Positions 43,717 to 52,307 of a stretch of 64,000 bases of DNA are shown in pieces. Position numbers and translations under genes: made by a program. Numbering within the stretch: the first letter of the stretch is position 1; each line of letters starts with the position of its first letter. The DNA is from Aldehydirespirator sp965219165 (GTDB lineage: Bacteria; Actinomycetota; Acidimicrobiia; Acidimicrobiales; Aldehydirespiratoraceae), in assembly GCA_965219165.1 (NCBI GenBank), contig CBDCMW010000002.1:992001-1056000 (forward strand), read 5' to 3'. The notes under the pieces were generated by a model. The model was not told where the DNA came from. It saw only the letters and a program-made list of their open reading frames with translations, and did not search any database.

Positions 43717-44826
43717 GTGGCTGAGACCGACATCGGGCTGGGCAAGTCCGGTCGACGCGCCTACCGGCTCGACGAGATCGCCATCATCCCGAGCCGGCGA
43801 ACCCGCGATCTCGAAGACGTGGACATCTCCTGGCAGATCGACGCCTACCGGTTCGATATCCCGGTACTGGCGGCCTCCACCGACAGCGTGACCAGCCCGA
43901 CAACAGCTGCCCGCATGGGCGAACTCGGCGGGGTGGGAGTGCTCGACCTGGAGGGCATCTGGACCCGCTGCGAAGACCCCGAGGCTGATCTGGCCGAGCT
44001 GTCAGCGGCGCCGCTCGACGCGGCTGTGGCCCGCCTGCGTGAGCTGTACGCCCGGCCCGTTCGACCGGAACTGGTCGCCGCCCGCATCGCCGAGATCGCG
44101 GCAGCAGGGGTGCGCACCGCCGGTCGGGTGAGGCCCCAGCGGGCGGAGGAACTCGCCCCTCACGCCATCGATGCCGAGATCAACCTGCTGGTCATCTCCG
44201 GGACGATCATCTCGGCCGAGCACGTCTCGACGACGGGCAATCCGCTGAACCTCAAGACCTTCATCCGGCGCATGCAGACGCCGGTGATCGTCGGGGGATG
44301 CGTGAGCTACCAGGCTGCCCTGCACCTGATGCGCACCGGCGCGGCCGGCGTGCTGGTCGGTGCGGGCTCGGGGCATGTCGGCACCACCCGCCATGTGCTC
44401 GGCCTCGACGCGCCGCAGGCCACGGCCATCGCCGACGCCCGGGCGGCCCGCATGCGCCACCTCGACGAGACCGGCGTGTACTGCCATGTGATCGCCGACG
44501 GGACGATGCGCACCGCGGGCGACATCGCCAAGGCGATCGTGTGCGGCGCGGACGCGGCCGTGATCGGCCTTCCGCTGGCCTCCGCCTCGGACTCGCCGTG
44601 CCCGGGCCGGCACTGGGATCTGTCGACAGGCCATCCGACGCTGCCTCGGGGGCGCATCATGGATGTCGAGCCTCGGGGCACGCTCGCGGAGGTCCTCTAT
44701 GGCCCTGCTCTCGGCCCCGACGGCACGACGAACATGATGGGCGGGCTGCGCACCTCGATGGCCAAGTGCGGCTACACCGACGTCAAGGACTTCCAGCGGG
44801 CCGCCGTCGCCATAGTCTCGCCGTGA
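43717..44826 (+). CDS. guaB3: GuaB3 family IMP dehydrogenase-related protein
   Basis: TIM-barrel protein of purine metabolism; this actinobacterial family resembles IMP dehydrogenase and GMP reductase but is distinct from GuaB. It is 369 residues. It lacks the CBS pair and the catalytic Cys loop: where IMPDH has GxGSxCxTR this has GAGSGHVGTTRHVLG. HVIADGTMRTAGDIAKAIVC and GADAAVIGLPLASA are conserved. The start is a GTG at 43717. It is translationally coupled to guaA (GTGA overlap), which supports a role in guanine nucleotide balance. Confidence 0.88.
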   Translation: MAETDIGLGKSGRRAYRLDEIAIIPSRRTRDLEDVDISWQIDAYRFDIPVLAASTDSVTSPTTAARMGELGGVGVLDLEGIWTRCEDPEADLAELSAAPLDAAVARLRELYARPVRPELVAARIAEIAAAGVRTAGRVRPQRAEELAPHAIDAEINLLVISGTIISAEHVSTTGNPLNLKTFIRRMQTPVIVGGCVSYQAALHLMRTGAAGVLVGAGSGHVGTTRHVLGLDAPQATAIADARAARMRHLDETGVYCHVIADGTMRTAGDIAKAIVCGADAAVIGLPLASASDSPCPGRHWDLSTGHPTLPRGRIMDVEPRGTLAEVLYGPALGPDGTTNMMGGLRTSMAKCGYTDVKDFQRAAVAIVSP

Positions 44827-46388
44827 TCGAGGCCGCGCCGGGCCCGGGCGGCGACTTCGCCACCGTGCTGGTGGTCGACTTCGGCGCCCAGTACGCGCAG
44901 CTCATAGCCCGGCGGGTGCGTGAGTGCGAGGTGTACAGCGAGATCGTGCCCGCCTCGATCACCGTGGCCGAGATCGCGGCTCGCCAGCCCGCGGGTGTGA
45001 TCCTCAGCGGCGGCCCGGCCTCGGTGCACGTCGAGGGCGCGCCCAGCCTCGACCCTGCGATCTACGGACTCGGCGTGCCCATCCTGGGCATCTGTTACGG
45101 CGCCCAGCTCATCGCCGAGCAACTGGGCGGCTCGGTCGGCCCCAACGAGCGGGGTGAGTACGGCCGGGCCGAGATGACCACGGTCAGCGACGGCGGCGTC
45201 CTGCTCGCGGGCCTGCCGTCGCCCCAGCCGGTGTGGATGAGCCACTTCGACGCGATCGCCGAGCCGCCGCCCGGCGCTGCGGTGACCGCCGCCACGACGG
45301 CATCGCCGGTCGCCGCCTTCGAGGATCCCGGCCGGGGCCTGTACGGGGTGCAGTTCCACCCCGAGGTGGAGCACACTCCCAATGGCCGTCAAGTGCTGGA
45401 ACGCTTCCTGCGACAGGGATGCGGTGCCGGTCCGAGCTGGTCGATGCGCTCGATCATCGACGCCGCGGTGTTGCTCAGTCCGGGACCAGATCGGCGACGG
45501 TCGGGCCATCTGCGGACTCTCAGGGGGCGTGGACTCGGCGGTGGCCGCGGCCGTGGTGCATCGGGCCATCGGCGACCGGCTCACCTGCGTGCTGGTGGAC
45601 ACCGGCCTGCTGCGCGAGGGCGAGGCCGACCAGGTGGAGGACACCTTCAGCCGGCACTTCGGGATCGACTTGGTGCGCGTCGACGCGGCCGCGGAGTTCT
45701 TGGCGCGCTCACGGGTGTCATCGAGCCCGAGGCCAAGCGCAGAGTGGTGGGCGAGCAGTTCATCCGGGCCTTCGAGCGAGCCCGCAGCCGCGCCCCCTAC
45801 GCCGGGTTCCTCGTGCAGGGCACGCTCTACCCCGACGTGATCGAGTCCGGGGCCACCACCCACTCCTCCACCATCAAGAGCCATCACAACGTGGGCGGCC
45901 TGCCCGAGGACCTGGACTTCGAGTTGGTGGAGCCGCTGCGGTCGCTGTTCAAGGACGAGGTGCGGGCCGTGGGCGCCGAGCTGGGCCTGCCCGACGAGAT
46001 AGTGCATCGTCAGCCCTTCCCCGGCCCGGGCCTGGCCGTGCGCATCATCGGGGAGGTGACCCCCGAGGCGGCCGACACCCTGCGCCACGCGGACGCCATC
46101 GTGCGCTTCGAGCTGCGGGCTGCGGGCCTGGAGCGCGAGATCTGGCAGTCGTTCGCGGTGCTGCCCGACATCCGGACGGTGGGGGTGATGGGCGACGAGC
46201 GCACCTACGGGCGTCTCGTGGTGATCCGGGCCGTCACCAGCTCCGACGCGATGACCGCCGACTGGGCCCGCCTGCCCCACGATGTGCTCGAAGCCATGAG
46301 CAGCCGGGTAATCGCCGAGGTCCCCGGCGTGAACCGGGTCGTCTACGACATCACCTCCAAGCCCCCCGCCACCATCGAATGGGAGTGA
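44823..46388 (+). CDS. guaA: GMP synthase (glutamine-hydrolysing), frame interrupted
   Basis: Aminates XMP to GMP. The N-terminal class I glutaminase is intact: VLVVDFGAQYAQLIARRVRE, the nucleophile loop GICYGAQLIAEQLGG, FHPEVEHT. The C-terminal half is also intact (SHHNVGGLPEDLDFELVEPL, DEIVHRQPFPGPGLAVRIIG, SKPPATIEWE). Between about 45471 and 45705 the coding sequence lies in a different frame, which carries the ATP-pyrophosphatase loop CGLSGGVDSAVAAAVVHRAI. One base appears gained near 45471 and one lost near 45703, so the outer frame stays open but would replace about 78 residues, including the P-loop. Sequencing error or true inactivation cannot be told apart here. Confidence 0.85.
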   Translation: MIEAAPGPGGDFATVLVVDFGAQYAQLIARRVRECEVYSEIVPASITVAEIAARQPAGVILSGGPASVHVEGAPSLDPAIYGLGVPILGICYGAQLIAEQLGGSVGPNERGEYGRAEMTTVSDGGVLLAGLPSPQPVWMSHFDAIAEPPPGAAVTAATTASPVAAFEDPGRGLYGVQFHPEVEHTPNGRQVLERFLRQGCGAGPSWSMRSIIDAAVLLSPGPDRRRSGHLRTLRGRGLGGGRGRGASGHRRPAHLRAGGHRPAARGRGRPGGGHLQPALRDRLGARRRGRGVLGALTGVIEPEAKRRVVGEQFIRAFERARSRAPYAGFLVQGTLYPDVIESGATTHSSTIKSHHNVGGLPEDLDFELVEPLRSLFKDEVRAVGAELGLPDEIVHRQPFPGPGLAVRIIGEVTPEAADTLRHADAIVRFELRAAGLEREIWQSFAVLPDIRTVGVMGDERTYGRLVVIRAVTSSDAMTADWARLPHDVLEAMSSRVIAEVPGVNRVVYDITSKPPATIEWE

Positions 46389-46439
46389 CCTCGGGCGCCA
46401 CAGCTGCAGGCGGCGTGTATTCCGAAGCGCTGACGACGG

Positions 46440-46949
46440 CTAGGACCTGAAGCCGAACTTTCGCTGCTGACGATCGGGTATCCGAGCGATCTTCTGCTCG
46501 AGTTCCTCGATCCGATGTCTCGCTTGGTCGAGATCCGCTTGCGCTCCGTCTCGCTCCTCCTGCGCCTTGTCGAGTTGGTCGGCGAGCTTGTCTTGGATTG
46601 TCCGGACGTCCTGTCGCATTGTGGTCAGTCCCGATCCCAGCGCCGCCTGAAGAGCGGCAACGTCGGCTCTTAGTGACTTGAGTTCCGTGCCCTGGAGGAA
46701 CTGGTTCGCGGCGAGCAGCGTCGACTGCAGCCCTCCCAGCGCCGACTGAGCCGTCTCGGTGGCTGCACCCAGTGAACGAGCCATCTGGTGCATCTGGGTT
46801 GTCGCTCCGGCTATCGATTGCGAGACCTGCGCTTGATGCTCCTCTGCGCTGGCCAGGCTGTCGAGATGCTCCTCGAGCTTCTCGAGGGATTCGATGGACT
46901 CTTCGAACCGCTGTGCAACCGACTCGAACATGTTCTCAGGCTCAGCCAT
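46440..46949 (-). CDS. Coiled-coil protein coupled to the RecQ-type helicase
   Basis: 169-residue protein with no signal or membrane segment. It is almost wholly helical with heptad patterns: FESVAQRFEESIESLEKLEE, then HLDSLASAEEHQAQVSQSIA, and a C-terminal coil LADQLDKAQEERDGAQADLD, then QARHRIEELEQKIARI. The ATG at 46949 has GGGAGGAATAGG upstream and overlaps the helicase stop by 8 bp, so the two are translated together. Family unknown. The close coupling suggests a structural or regulatory partner of the helicase. Confidence 0.8.
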   Translation of the reverse strand: MAEPENMFESVAQRFEESIESLEKLEEHLDSLASAEEHQAQVSQSIAGATTQMHQMARSLGAATETAQSALGGLQSTLLAANQFLQGTELKSLRADVAALQAALGSGLTTMRQDVRTIQDKLADQLDKAQEERDGAQADLDQARHRIEELEQKIARIPDRQQRKFGFRS

Positions 46950-49900
46950 TCCTATTCCTCCCGTAACGGGTCGCTGCTCTGGATGCCAGATCGTTGGCGT
47001 GCTTGAGGCTGTCAGCGAGTTTGAGCGCAGCGAGTTGACGATCCGACCGCCAGTTGCTTTGCAGCCAGGCCGCAACTGGTCCAGACGCGAGCCCGGCTCG
47101 CTGAGCGGCCCCCACGACGGCGCCAGCGAGCGCGATCGGCGCCGTCCGAGCCCGCTGAAGTGTCGGCCGCAGGGAGCTGTTCAATTCGCCGGAGCCGTCG
47201 TCGGCGAGCAAGTGGAGGAACCAGAGGATCATCGCTTCCACGTCATCCTCGCCCGCTTGGTAGCGGTCCCGCGCCCGCGCCATCGATTGTTCGAGATGCC
47301 GTTGGAATTCGACCAGGTCGCCGTCGGGCAGCAGAGCCTCTCCCAGGCCGCGGCTGGCGAGGAGTCCGGGATGATCCGGGTACGACTCCAGCAACCGGGC
47401 GGCTGTTGATCGCCACTCGCGGGCGTCGTTCTCAGAAGCGATGGCGGCCCAGTTCGTCGTCCAGTCGGCGTAGGAGAACCGACCACTCTCGGCAAGCTCT
47501 TGGACCAGCGGGGCGATGTCGCCCTCTGTGAGATAGTCCAGCACTCGCTTGCGCGCGACCTCTCCATCGGCCACCGCGTCTCCAGCCAGCAGCCACATCT
47601 CTTGCAGGCTCCGCCGGCGCGATCGCTCGATGGTGTCGTACACGAAATCGATGAGCACCTGGCCGCAGTGTTCGACGGCGTCGCGAAGCGTGGCATGCGG
47701 GACGATCACATCGTCCACCTCGTCCTGAATCGCCTTCAGCCGCCCGGGCTGGCTCCGCTCGACGAAGCTCAGCAGCCGTTCGACTACGTCGCCAGGCTCT
47801 CGGTCGCTGCACCGGACTTCGGCTGTCTCCGACCGACCGCGCCCCTCCAGGCAATAGTCGTCGACGATGCCGAGCACAGCCAGACGGTGCAGTGCTCGCT
47901 TGTTGGCGTCAGTGGAGCCCTCGTTGTGTTCGAGGGACAAGCGCCGATCCCCGGTTTCCAGAGCGTCGAAGACTCGCAGAAGCCGCATGTGCTCCTTCGC
48001 CTTGGCCGGGAAGGAGCTGCGGTGGAAGTACAGGGCCGTGTCCACGTCGTCGCGTTCCGACGACGCCCTGGGGCGGCGTACGGTGTCCGAGCCCTCACTG
48101 GCACCGAGACGCCTGCGGTTCCTCCCCGCGTCGTGCTCGGTGAGGATCAGCACGCTCCACGCGCTTCTCCGGTCCCGACCGGCGCGGCCCACCTCCTGGT
48201 AGAAGGCCTCTATCGAGCCGGGGAGTCCATAGTGCATGATCCACCGGACGTTCGGCTTGTCGATGCCCATGCCGAACGCCTTGGTAGTGACGATCGCCGC
48301 CGCGTGGTTCTCCTTGAAGGCGGTGGAGTTCTCATGGCTGCGCTCTTCCCAGTCTCCCGGCGCGGTGTCCCTCGGCGGATTGCCGGCCGACGAGTAGGGC
48401 ACGGCAGATGGAATGATCTCGCTCACCGCATCGGTCGTCTCGGTTAGGCCGTGCCAGCCGTTGACCGTCGGCACGAACACGATGCCCGAGCAGGTGTCGT
48501 CGGAGCGACCCGTGGGCTCGAAGAACGTTGCCGGGACCGCCTCGAACCTGGCCGCCATCGCACGGAGTTCTCCCCGCAGGGCTGCTGGCGAGTCAACCGG
48601 TGTGGCCCGCACCATCCGGTAGGACAGCTCCGGGCGGTCGAACGTCGTGGGGCGCACGATCGAGTTCTCGCACTGGTTGGCAATCCCCAACTGGAACAGG
48701 ACGTCGGTCAGTACAGCCCGAGACGCAGTCCCCGTGAGGGCCAGCAGCGGGGGCACGCCCAGGGCGCCGCGGCAGGCGGATCGCAGCGTCCCGCCGAAGT
48801 TCAGGTAGGCAGGTCGGAAGTCGTGGCCCCACTCCGACACGCAATGCGCCTCGTCGATAACCACCAAGTTGACGGGCGCCACCTGCGACGCTTCGGTCAG
48901 TTCGTCGCGGAACTGCTGGCGCTGGAGCCGCTCGGGGGTGATGAAGGTGAAGTAGGCGTCAGCGGCCTCCCTGCCCATCCTTGCCGTCCTGCTCGATATG
49001 CCGACGGCGCGGTCGATGCCTTGTTTGCGGAGGCCCTCGATCTGGTCGTGGATCAACGCCACGAGCGGATCGACCACTAGGGTCCTCCCTGGCAGGCAGA
49101 GGCCGGCGAGCTGGTAGATCATGCTCTTGCCTGCGCCGGTGGGCAGCAGCACCGCGCAGTCGCGGCCCGCCAGGACCTCCGTGATCCCCTCCGGCTGGCC
49201 CTCTAGCAGCCGCTCCTTGGCGAACACGGCGCGTAAGACGACCTCCAGCGCGCCACGGGTATCGATGCTGTCGCACGACACGAACGGCTCAGGCCTGTTC
49301 ACCGGTCCACGAGCGCTGTCACGCATCAGAGCCTGGAGCCCTGTCGAGCGGATCACGACTGTCGGGACTTCATCGGACTCTGGAAGCACCTCACTCGACG
49401 TGCGACAGCAGTCGAGAATGATCCGGGTGTCGGCCCGTTGCCCGAGCGCCTCGGACGCGCTGGCGCGGTAGGCGCCATCGGGCGTCCGTCGATAGATGCG
49501 TTCCCGGCCGTCGCAGACGAGCACTGCTTCGGTGGGCGCCACGTTCCCACCGCCCCACATCCGATCGAGGGCGTCGAGCAGTTCCAGGTACGGTCCCGCC
49601 AGATCGGCGGCCAGCCCAGTCGGGTCATGGACTTCTACAGTCCAGCGGTCTCCGTGCAGGTAGCTGCCCTCGATGGCCTCACAGAGGCCCAACATCAGCC
49701 GGTGCACCTGGATCGGAGCCCACACCAGCGGCTGCATCGTACCGGCAGCGGCTGGCGCGGCCCTCAGCACTGCGGCCACCTTGCGGAGACCGGCGCCGTC
49801 CTCCTCGGCGAGATCGCGGGTTGTCACCCTCACGGTTCTGACGCCCACGGCGGCGAGCCGGCCGTCGCGGTGACGGTCCACCGACTTCTGTTCGGTGTGC

Positions 49901-50859
49901 TGGCTGCCGTCCACTTCGATCACTACAGGCTCGGCGCCCGGTGGCGCGAAGAGAAAATCGCAACGGCCGTCATCGGACCGGTCGCGGATGGGACTTGCGC
50001 GGGCTGGACGCGCGGTGCCTTCCGCCGCTGCCACCAATAGGTCGAGGGACGGCTGGGGAATGAGCCATCGGACGCATCCAGGCACCTGACGGTTCGCCCA
50101 CTCGACGAAGCGGCTCTCCGCGGGCGACTCGGTCAGGCTGACGTCGAAGGTCGCCTCATCGTCGGCGGGCACGGCGAAGTCGCCCTCGTCCAGCGGCGCG
50201 GGAGCGGCCAGCCGCGGCCCCACGTCACCGGTGCCGTCCATCGCCACGATCCGATGCCCTAGTCCGGCAGCCTCCAGCAGAGCGCGTTCGGCGTCGGGAT
50301 GCAGAGGCGGCGCCGAGCCGCGGGCAAGGATCTTCCTCATCGTCGCGGCGACCAACCGCTTCGCCCCGTCATGCTCCGAGCGGCGCTCGTGTCGAAGCTC
50401 GGGACGTTCTTCACGGGCCACCCAGCAATTGGCCAGCGTGGCGAAGTGCTCGTCTGGAAGAGACCGCAAGGAGGCCCCGACGGTGGCGTTGTGGGCGCGC
50501 CAACCGCTCCGTCGCAGAGTCGCGTCGCTCCAGTCCACGCGCCGACGCGGGTTGTACGGTTGATCGAACACTTCGGCCCGCTTCGCATCCGCATCCGCGC
50601 TGCCAGTTCCTTGCCCGTGCGCTGAACGGCCCGAGTTCAGCGACGAGCCGTCACGAGCGTTTGTCGGGTTGTGGTCGGAGTGTCGAGCGGTGTCGCCGTG
50701 GGAGCCGGGCCTAGTGCCCTTGCACCGGGGGTAGTTCGTGCAGCCCCAGAACTCTCTCCCGGCGCTGGGCCCGCGACGGGCCGTGCGCTTGACCATGGCG
50801 CGGCCACATTCGGGACACTCCGGCACGCCGCCGCCCGCCGTTGTCGCTGGATCTTCCAT
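46942..50859 (-). CDS. Zinc finger, nuclease-like and RecQ-type helicase fusion
   Basis: 1305 residues. Residues 15-46 form a topoisomerase-type zinc finger (CPEC, then WGCTNYPRC). Residues about 245-365 look like a DUF559/Vsr-type PD-(D/E)XK nuclease: RCDFLFAPPG, VVIEVDGSQHTEQKSVDRHR, then AVGVRTVRVT, with Asp301, Glu315 and Asp317 as likely metal ligands. The RecQ-type motor spans about 545-905: Walker A LLPTGAGKSM (571), VIDEAHCVSEWGHDFRP (667), LALTGTAS (706), TTKAFGMGIDKPNVRW (858), YQEVGRAGRDR (887). The C-terminal 400 residues are helical, without the RecQ zinc-binding cysteines. Helicase-nuclease fusions of this style are frequent in phage-defence loci. Function here is inference. Confidence 0.85.
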   Translation of the reverse strand: MEDPATTAGGGVPECPECGRAMVKRTARRGPSAGREFWGCTNYPRCKGTRPGSHGDTARHSDHNPTNARDGSSLNSGRSAHGQGTGSADADAKRAEVFDQPYNPRRRVDWSDATLRRSGWRAHNATVGASLRSLPDEHFATLANCWVAREERPELRHERRSEHDGAKRLVAATMRKILARGSAPPLHPDAERALLEAAGLGHRIVAMDGTGDVGPRLAAPAPLDEGDFAVPADDEATFDVSLTESPAESRFVEWANRQVPGCVRWLIPQPSLDLLVAAAEGTARPARASPIRDRSDDGRCDFLFAPPGAEPVVIEVDGSQHTEQKSVDRHRDGRLAAVGVRTVRVTTRDLAEEDGAGLRKVAAVLRAAPAAAGTMQPLVWAPIQVHRLMLGLCEAIEGSYLHGDRWTVEVHDPTGLAADLAGPYLELLDALDRMWGGGNVAPTEAVLVCDGRERIYRRTPDGAYRASASEALGQRADTRIILDCCRTSSEVLPESDEVPTVVIRSTGLQALMRDSARGPVNRPEPFVSCDSIDTRGALEVVLRAVFAKERLLEGQPEGITEVLAGRDCAVLLPTGAGKSMIYQLAGLCLPGRTLVVDPLVALIHDQIEGLRKQGIDRAVGISSRTARMGREAADAYFTFITPERLQRQQFRDELTEASQVAPVNLVVIDEAHCVSEWGHDFRPAYLNFGGTLRSACRGALGVPPLLALTGTASRAVLTDVLFQLGIANQCENSIVRPTTFDRPELSYRMVRATPVDSPAALRGELRAMAARFEAVPATFFEPTGRSDDTCSGIVFVPTVNGWHGLTETTDAVSEIIPSAVPYSSAGNPPRDTAPGDWEERSHENSTAFKENHAAAIVTTKAFGMGIDKPNVRWIMHYGLPGSIEAFYQEVGRAGRDRRSAWSVLILTEHDAGRNRRRLGASEGSDTVRRPRASSERDDVDTALYFHRSSFPAKAKEHMRLLRVFDALETGDRRLSLEHNEGSTDANKRALHRLAVLGIVDDYCLEGRGRSETAEVRCSDREPGDVVERLLSFVERSQPGRLKAIQDEVDDVIVPHATLRDAVEHCGQVLIDFVYDTIERSRRRSLQEMWLLAGDAVADGEVARKRVLDYLTEGDIAPLVQELAESGRFSYADWTTNWAAIASENDAREWRSTAARLLESYPDHPGLLASRGLGEALLPDGDLVEFQRHLEQSMARARDRYQAGEDDVEAMILWFLHLLADDGSGELNSSLRPTLQRARTAPIALAGAVVGAAQRAGLASGPVAAWLQSNWRSDRQLAALKLADSLKHANDLASRAATRYGRNRNG

Positions 50860-51045
50860 AGCCGCAGCGGCTCAGTCTGCGGCAACGGGGCATGTCACGC
50901 AAGCCGCAGTCGCTGTGGGCCGTGCGGGCGTCAGCGATGTCGTACGCGAGAACAGGTTCGATGGTTCCCTCCAGGGTCTAGTGGGAGTGGCGGTAATCGG
51001 GTGTTGCGAGTCATCAGTGAAATTTGGTAGCCTTCTGGTAATCTT

Positions 51046-51080
51046 CCCCGCCTTCCCGGCTCAGTCCGGGAATGGCGGGG
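51046..51080. terminator. Strong hairpin followed by a T-rich run
   Basis: CCCCGCC and TTCCCGG pair with CCGGGAA and GGCGGGG around the loop CTCAGT, with one bulged T at 51073. CTTATTGTTT follows on the plus strand. It looks like an intrinsic terminator read on the plus strand, yet no plus-strand gene lies upstream. The surrounding 50860-51158 holds no recognisable gene. Confidence 0.6.
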
Positions 51081-51158
51081 CTTATTGTTTGCCTGGCGAG
51101 ATCCGAGGTTCGACCTGTCTGACCGCTAACAGAGCGGTGTCCAAGGATCTTGATCCGT

Positions 51159-52307
51159 CTAGCTCAGAGCCTGGTCGAGGTCGGTGAGGAGGTCCTTGAT
51201 GGTCTCGATGCCGACGGACAGGCGGACCAGTCCGGGGTCCACGGCCAGGGGGGAGTCGGCCACCGACAGGTGGGTCATGGTGGACGGCTGCTCGATGAGC
51301 GACTCCACCGCTCCCAGCGACTCGGCCAGTTGAAAGACCCGGGTGGAGCTGACTGCGGCCACGGCTGCGGCCTCGCCCCCGCCGAGGATGCACGACACCA
51401 TCCCCCCGAAGCCGCTCATCTGGCGGGCTGCGACATCGTGGCCCGGATGGTCCGGCAAGCCCGGATACATCACTCGGGCCACCGCCGGGTGGGCCTCCAG
51501 GTGCTCGGCCACCGCCCGCGCGTTGTCGCAGTGGCGGTCCATGCGCACGCCCAGGGTCTTGATGCCCCGCAGCAGCAGGTAGCAGTCGAACGGGCTGGGA
51601 ACCGCCCCGGCCGCGTTCTGGACGAAGGCCAGCTGCTCGGCCAGCTCGTCGTCGTTCACCGCAATGACGCCGCCGACCACATCGGAGTGCCCGCCCAAGT
51701 ACTTGGTGCTGGAATGCACCACGACGTCTGCGCCCAGGGCCAGAGGGTTCTGCAGGTACGGGGTGGCGAAAGTGTTGTCCACGATCACGACGGCTCCTGC
51801 GGCGTGGGCCGTCTCAGCCACCGCGGCGATGTCGACCACGGCCAGCATGGGATTGGTCGGCGTCTCGACCCACACCTGCCGGGTCTCGGGCCGCAGGGCG
51901 CCGGCCAGCGCGCCGGGATCGCTCAGATCCACGGCCGACCACGTGATCCCCCGCTCGCCGTAGATGCGGGCGATCAGCCGGAACGTGCCCCCGTAGGCGT
52001 CGAGGCCCAGCACCACATGGTCGCCGGGGCGCAGCAGACCCACCAGCGTGTCCTCGGCGGCCATGCCGCTGGCGAAGGCGAAACCGTGCCGAGCTCCCTC
52101 CAAGCCGGCCACGCTGCGCTCCAGCGCGGCTCGGGTGGGATTGGAGGTACGGGAGTACTCGTAGCCTCGGTGCCGGCCGGGGGCGGCCTGCACGTAGGTG
52201 GTGGCCAGATGTATGGGCACGGTTATGGCCCCGGTGGTCTCGTCGGGCTCCTGGCCGACATGGACGGCCCGGGTCTCGAACCCCCAGGCATCCCCGTGGC
52301 CGCTCAC
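51159..52307 (-). CDS. Cystathionine gamma-synthase / gamma-lyase family enzyme
   Basis: PLP enzyme of sulfur amino-acid metabolism. It is 382 residues: TRAVHVGQEPDETTGAITVP, YSRTSNPTRAALE, the lysine anchor HSSTKYLGGHSDVVGG (Lys202), and ESLIEQPSTMTHLS near the end. Sequence alone does not separate the synthase (MetB) from the lyase. Coupling to cystathionine beta-synthase (ATGA overlap) favours the lyase role, releasing cysteine from cystathionine. Confidence 0.93.
   Translation of the reverse strand: MSGHGDAWGFETRAVHVGQEPDETTGAITVPIHLATTYVQAAPGRHRGYEYSRTSNPTRAALERSVAGLEGARHGFAFASGMAAEDTLVGLLRPGDHVVLGLDAYGGTFRLIARIYGERGITWSAVDLSDPGALAGALRPETRQVWVETPTNPMLAVVDIAAVAETAHAAGAVVIVDNTFATPYLQNPLALGADVVVHSSTKYLGGHSDVVGGVIAVNDDELAEQLAFVQNAAGAVPSPFDCYLLLRGIKTLGVRMDRHCDNARAVAEHLEAHPAVARVMYPGLPDHPGHDVAARQMSGFGGMVSCILGGGEAAAVAAVSSTRVFQLAESLGAVESLIEQPSTMTHLSVADSPLAVDPGLVRLSVGIETIKDLLTDLDQALS

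Noticed and set aside
44298..44822. Upstream extension of the guaA frame into guaB3
   Set aside because: It reads guaB3 in the wrong frame; the GTG at 44823 overlapping the guaB3 stop gives the normal N-terminus.
50940..50990. tRNA-like T-loop sequence (GGTTCGATGGTTCC)
   Set aside because: No acceptor stem, anticodon arm or CCA-compatible fold could be built around it.
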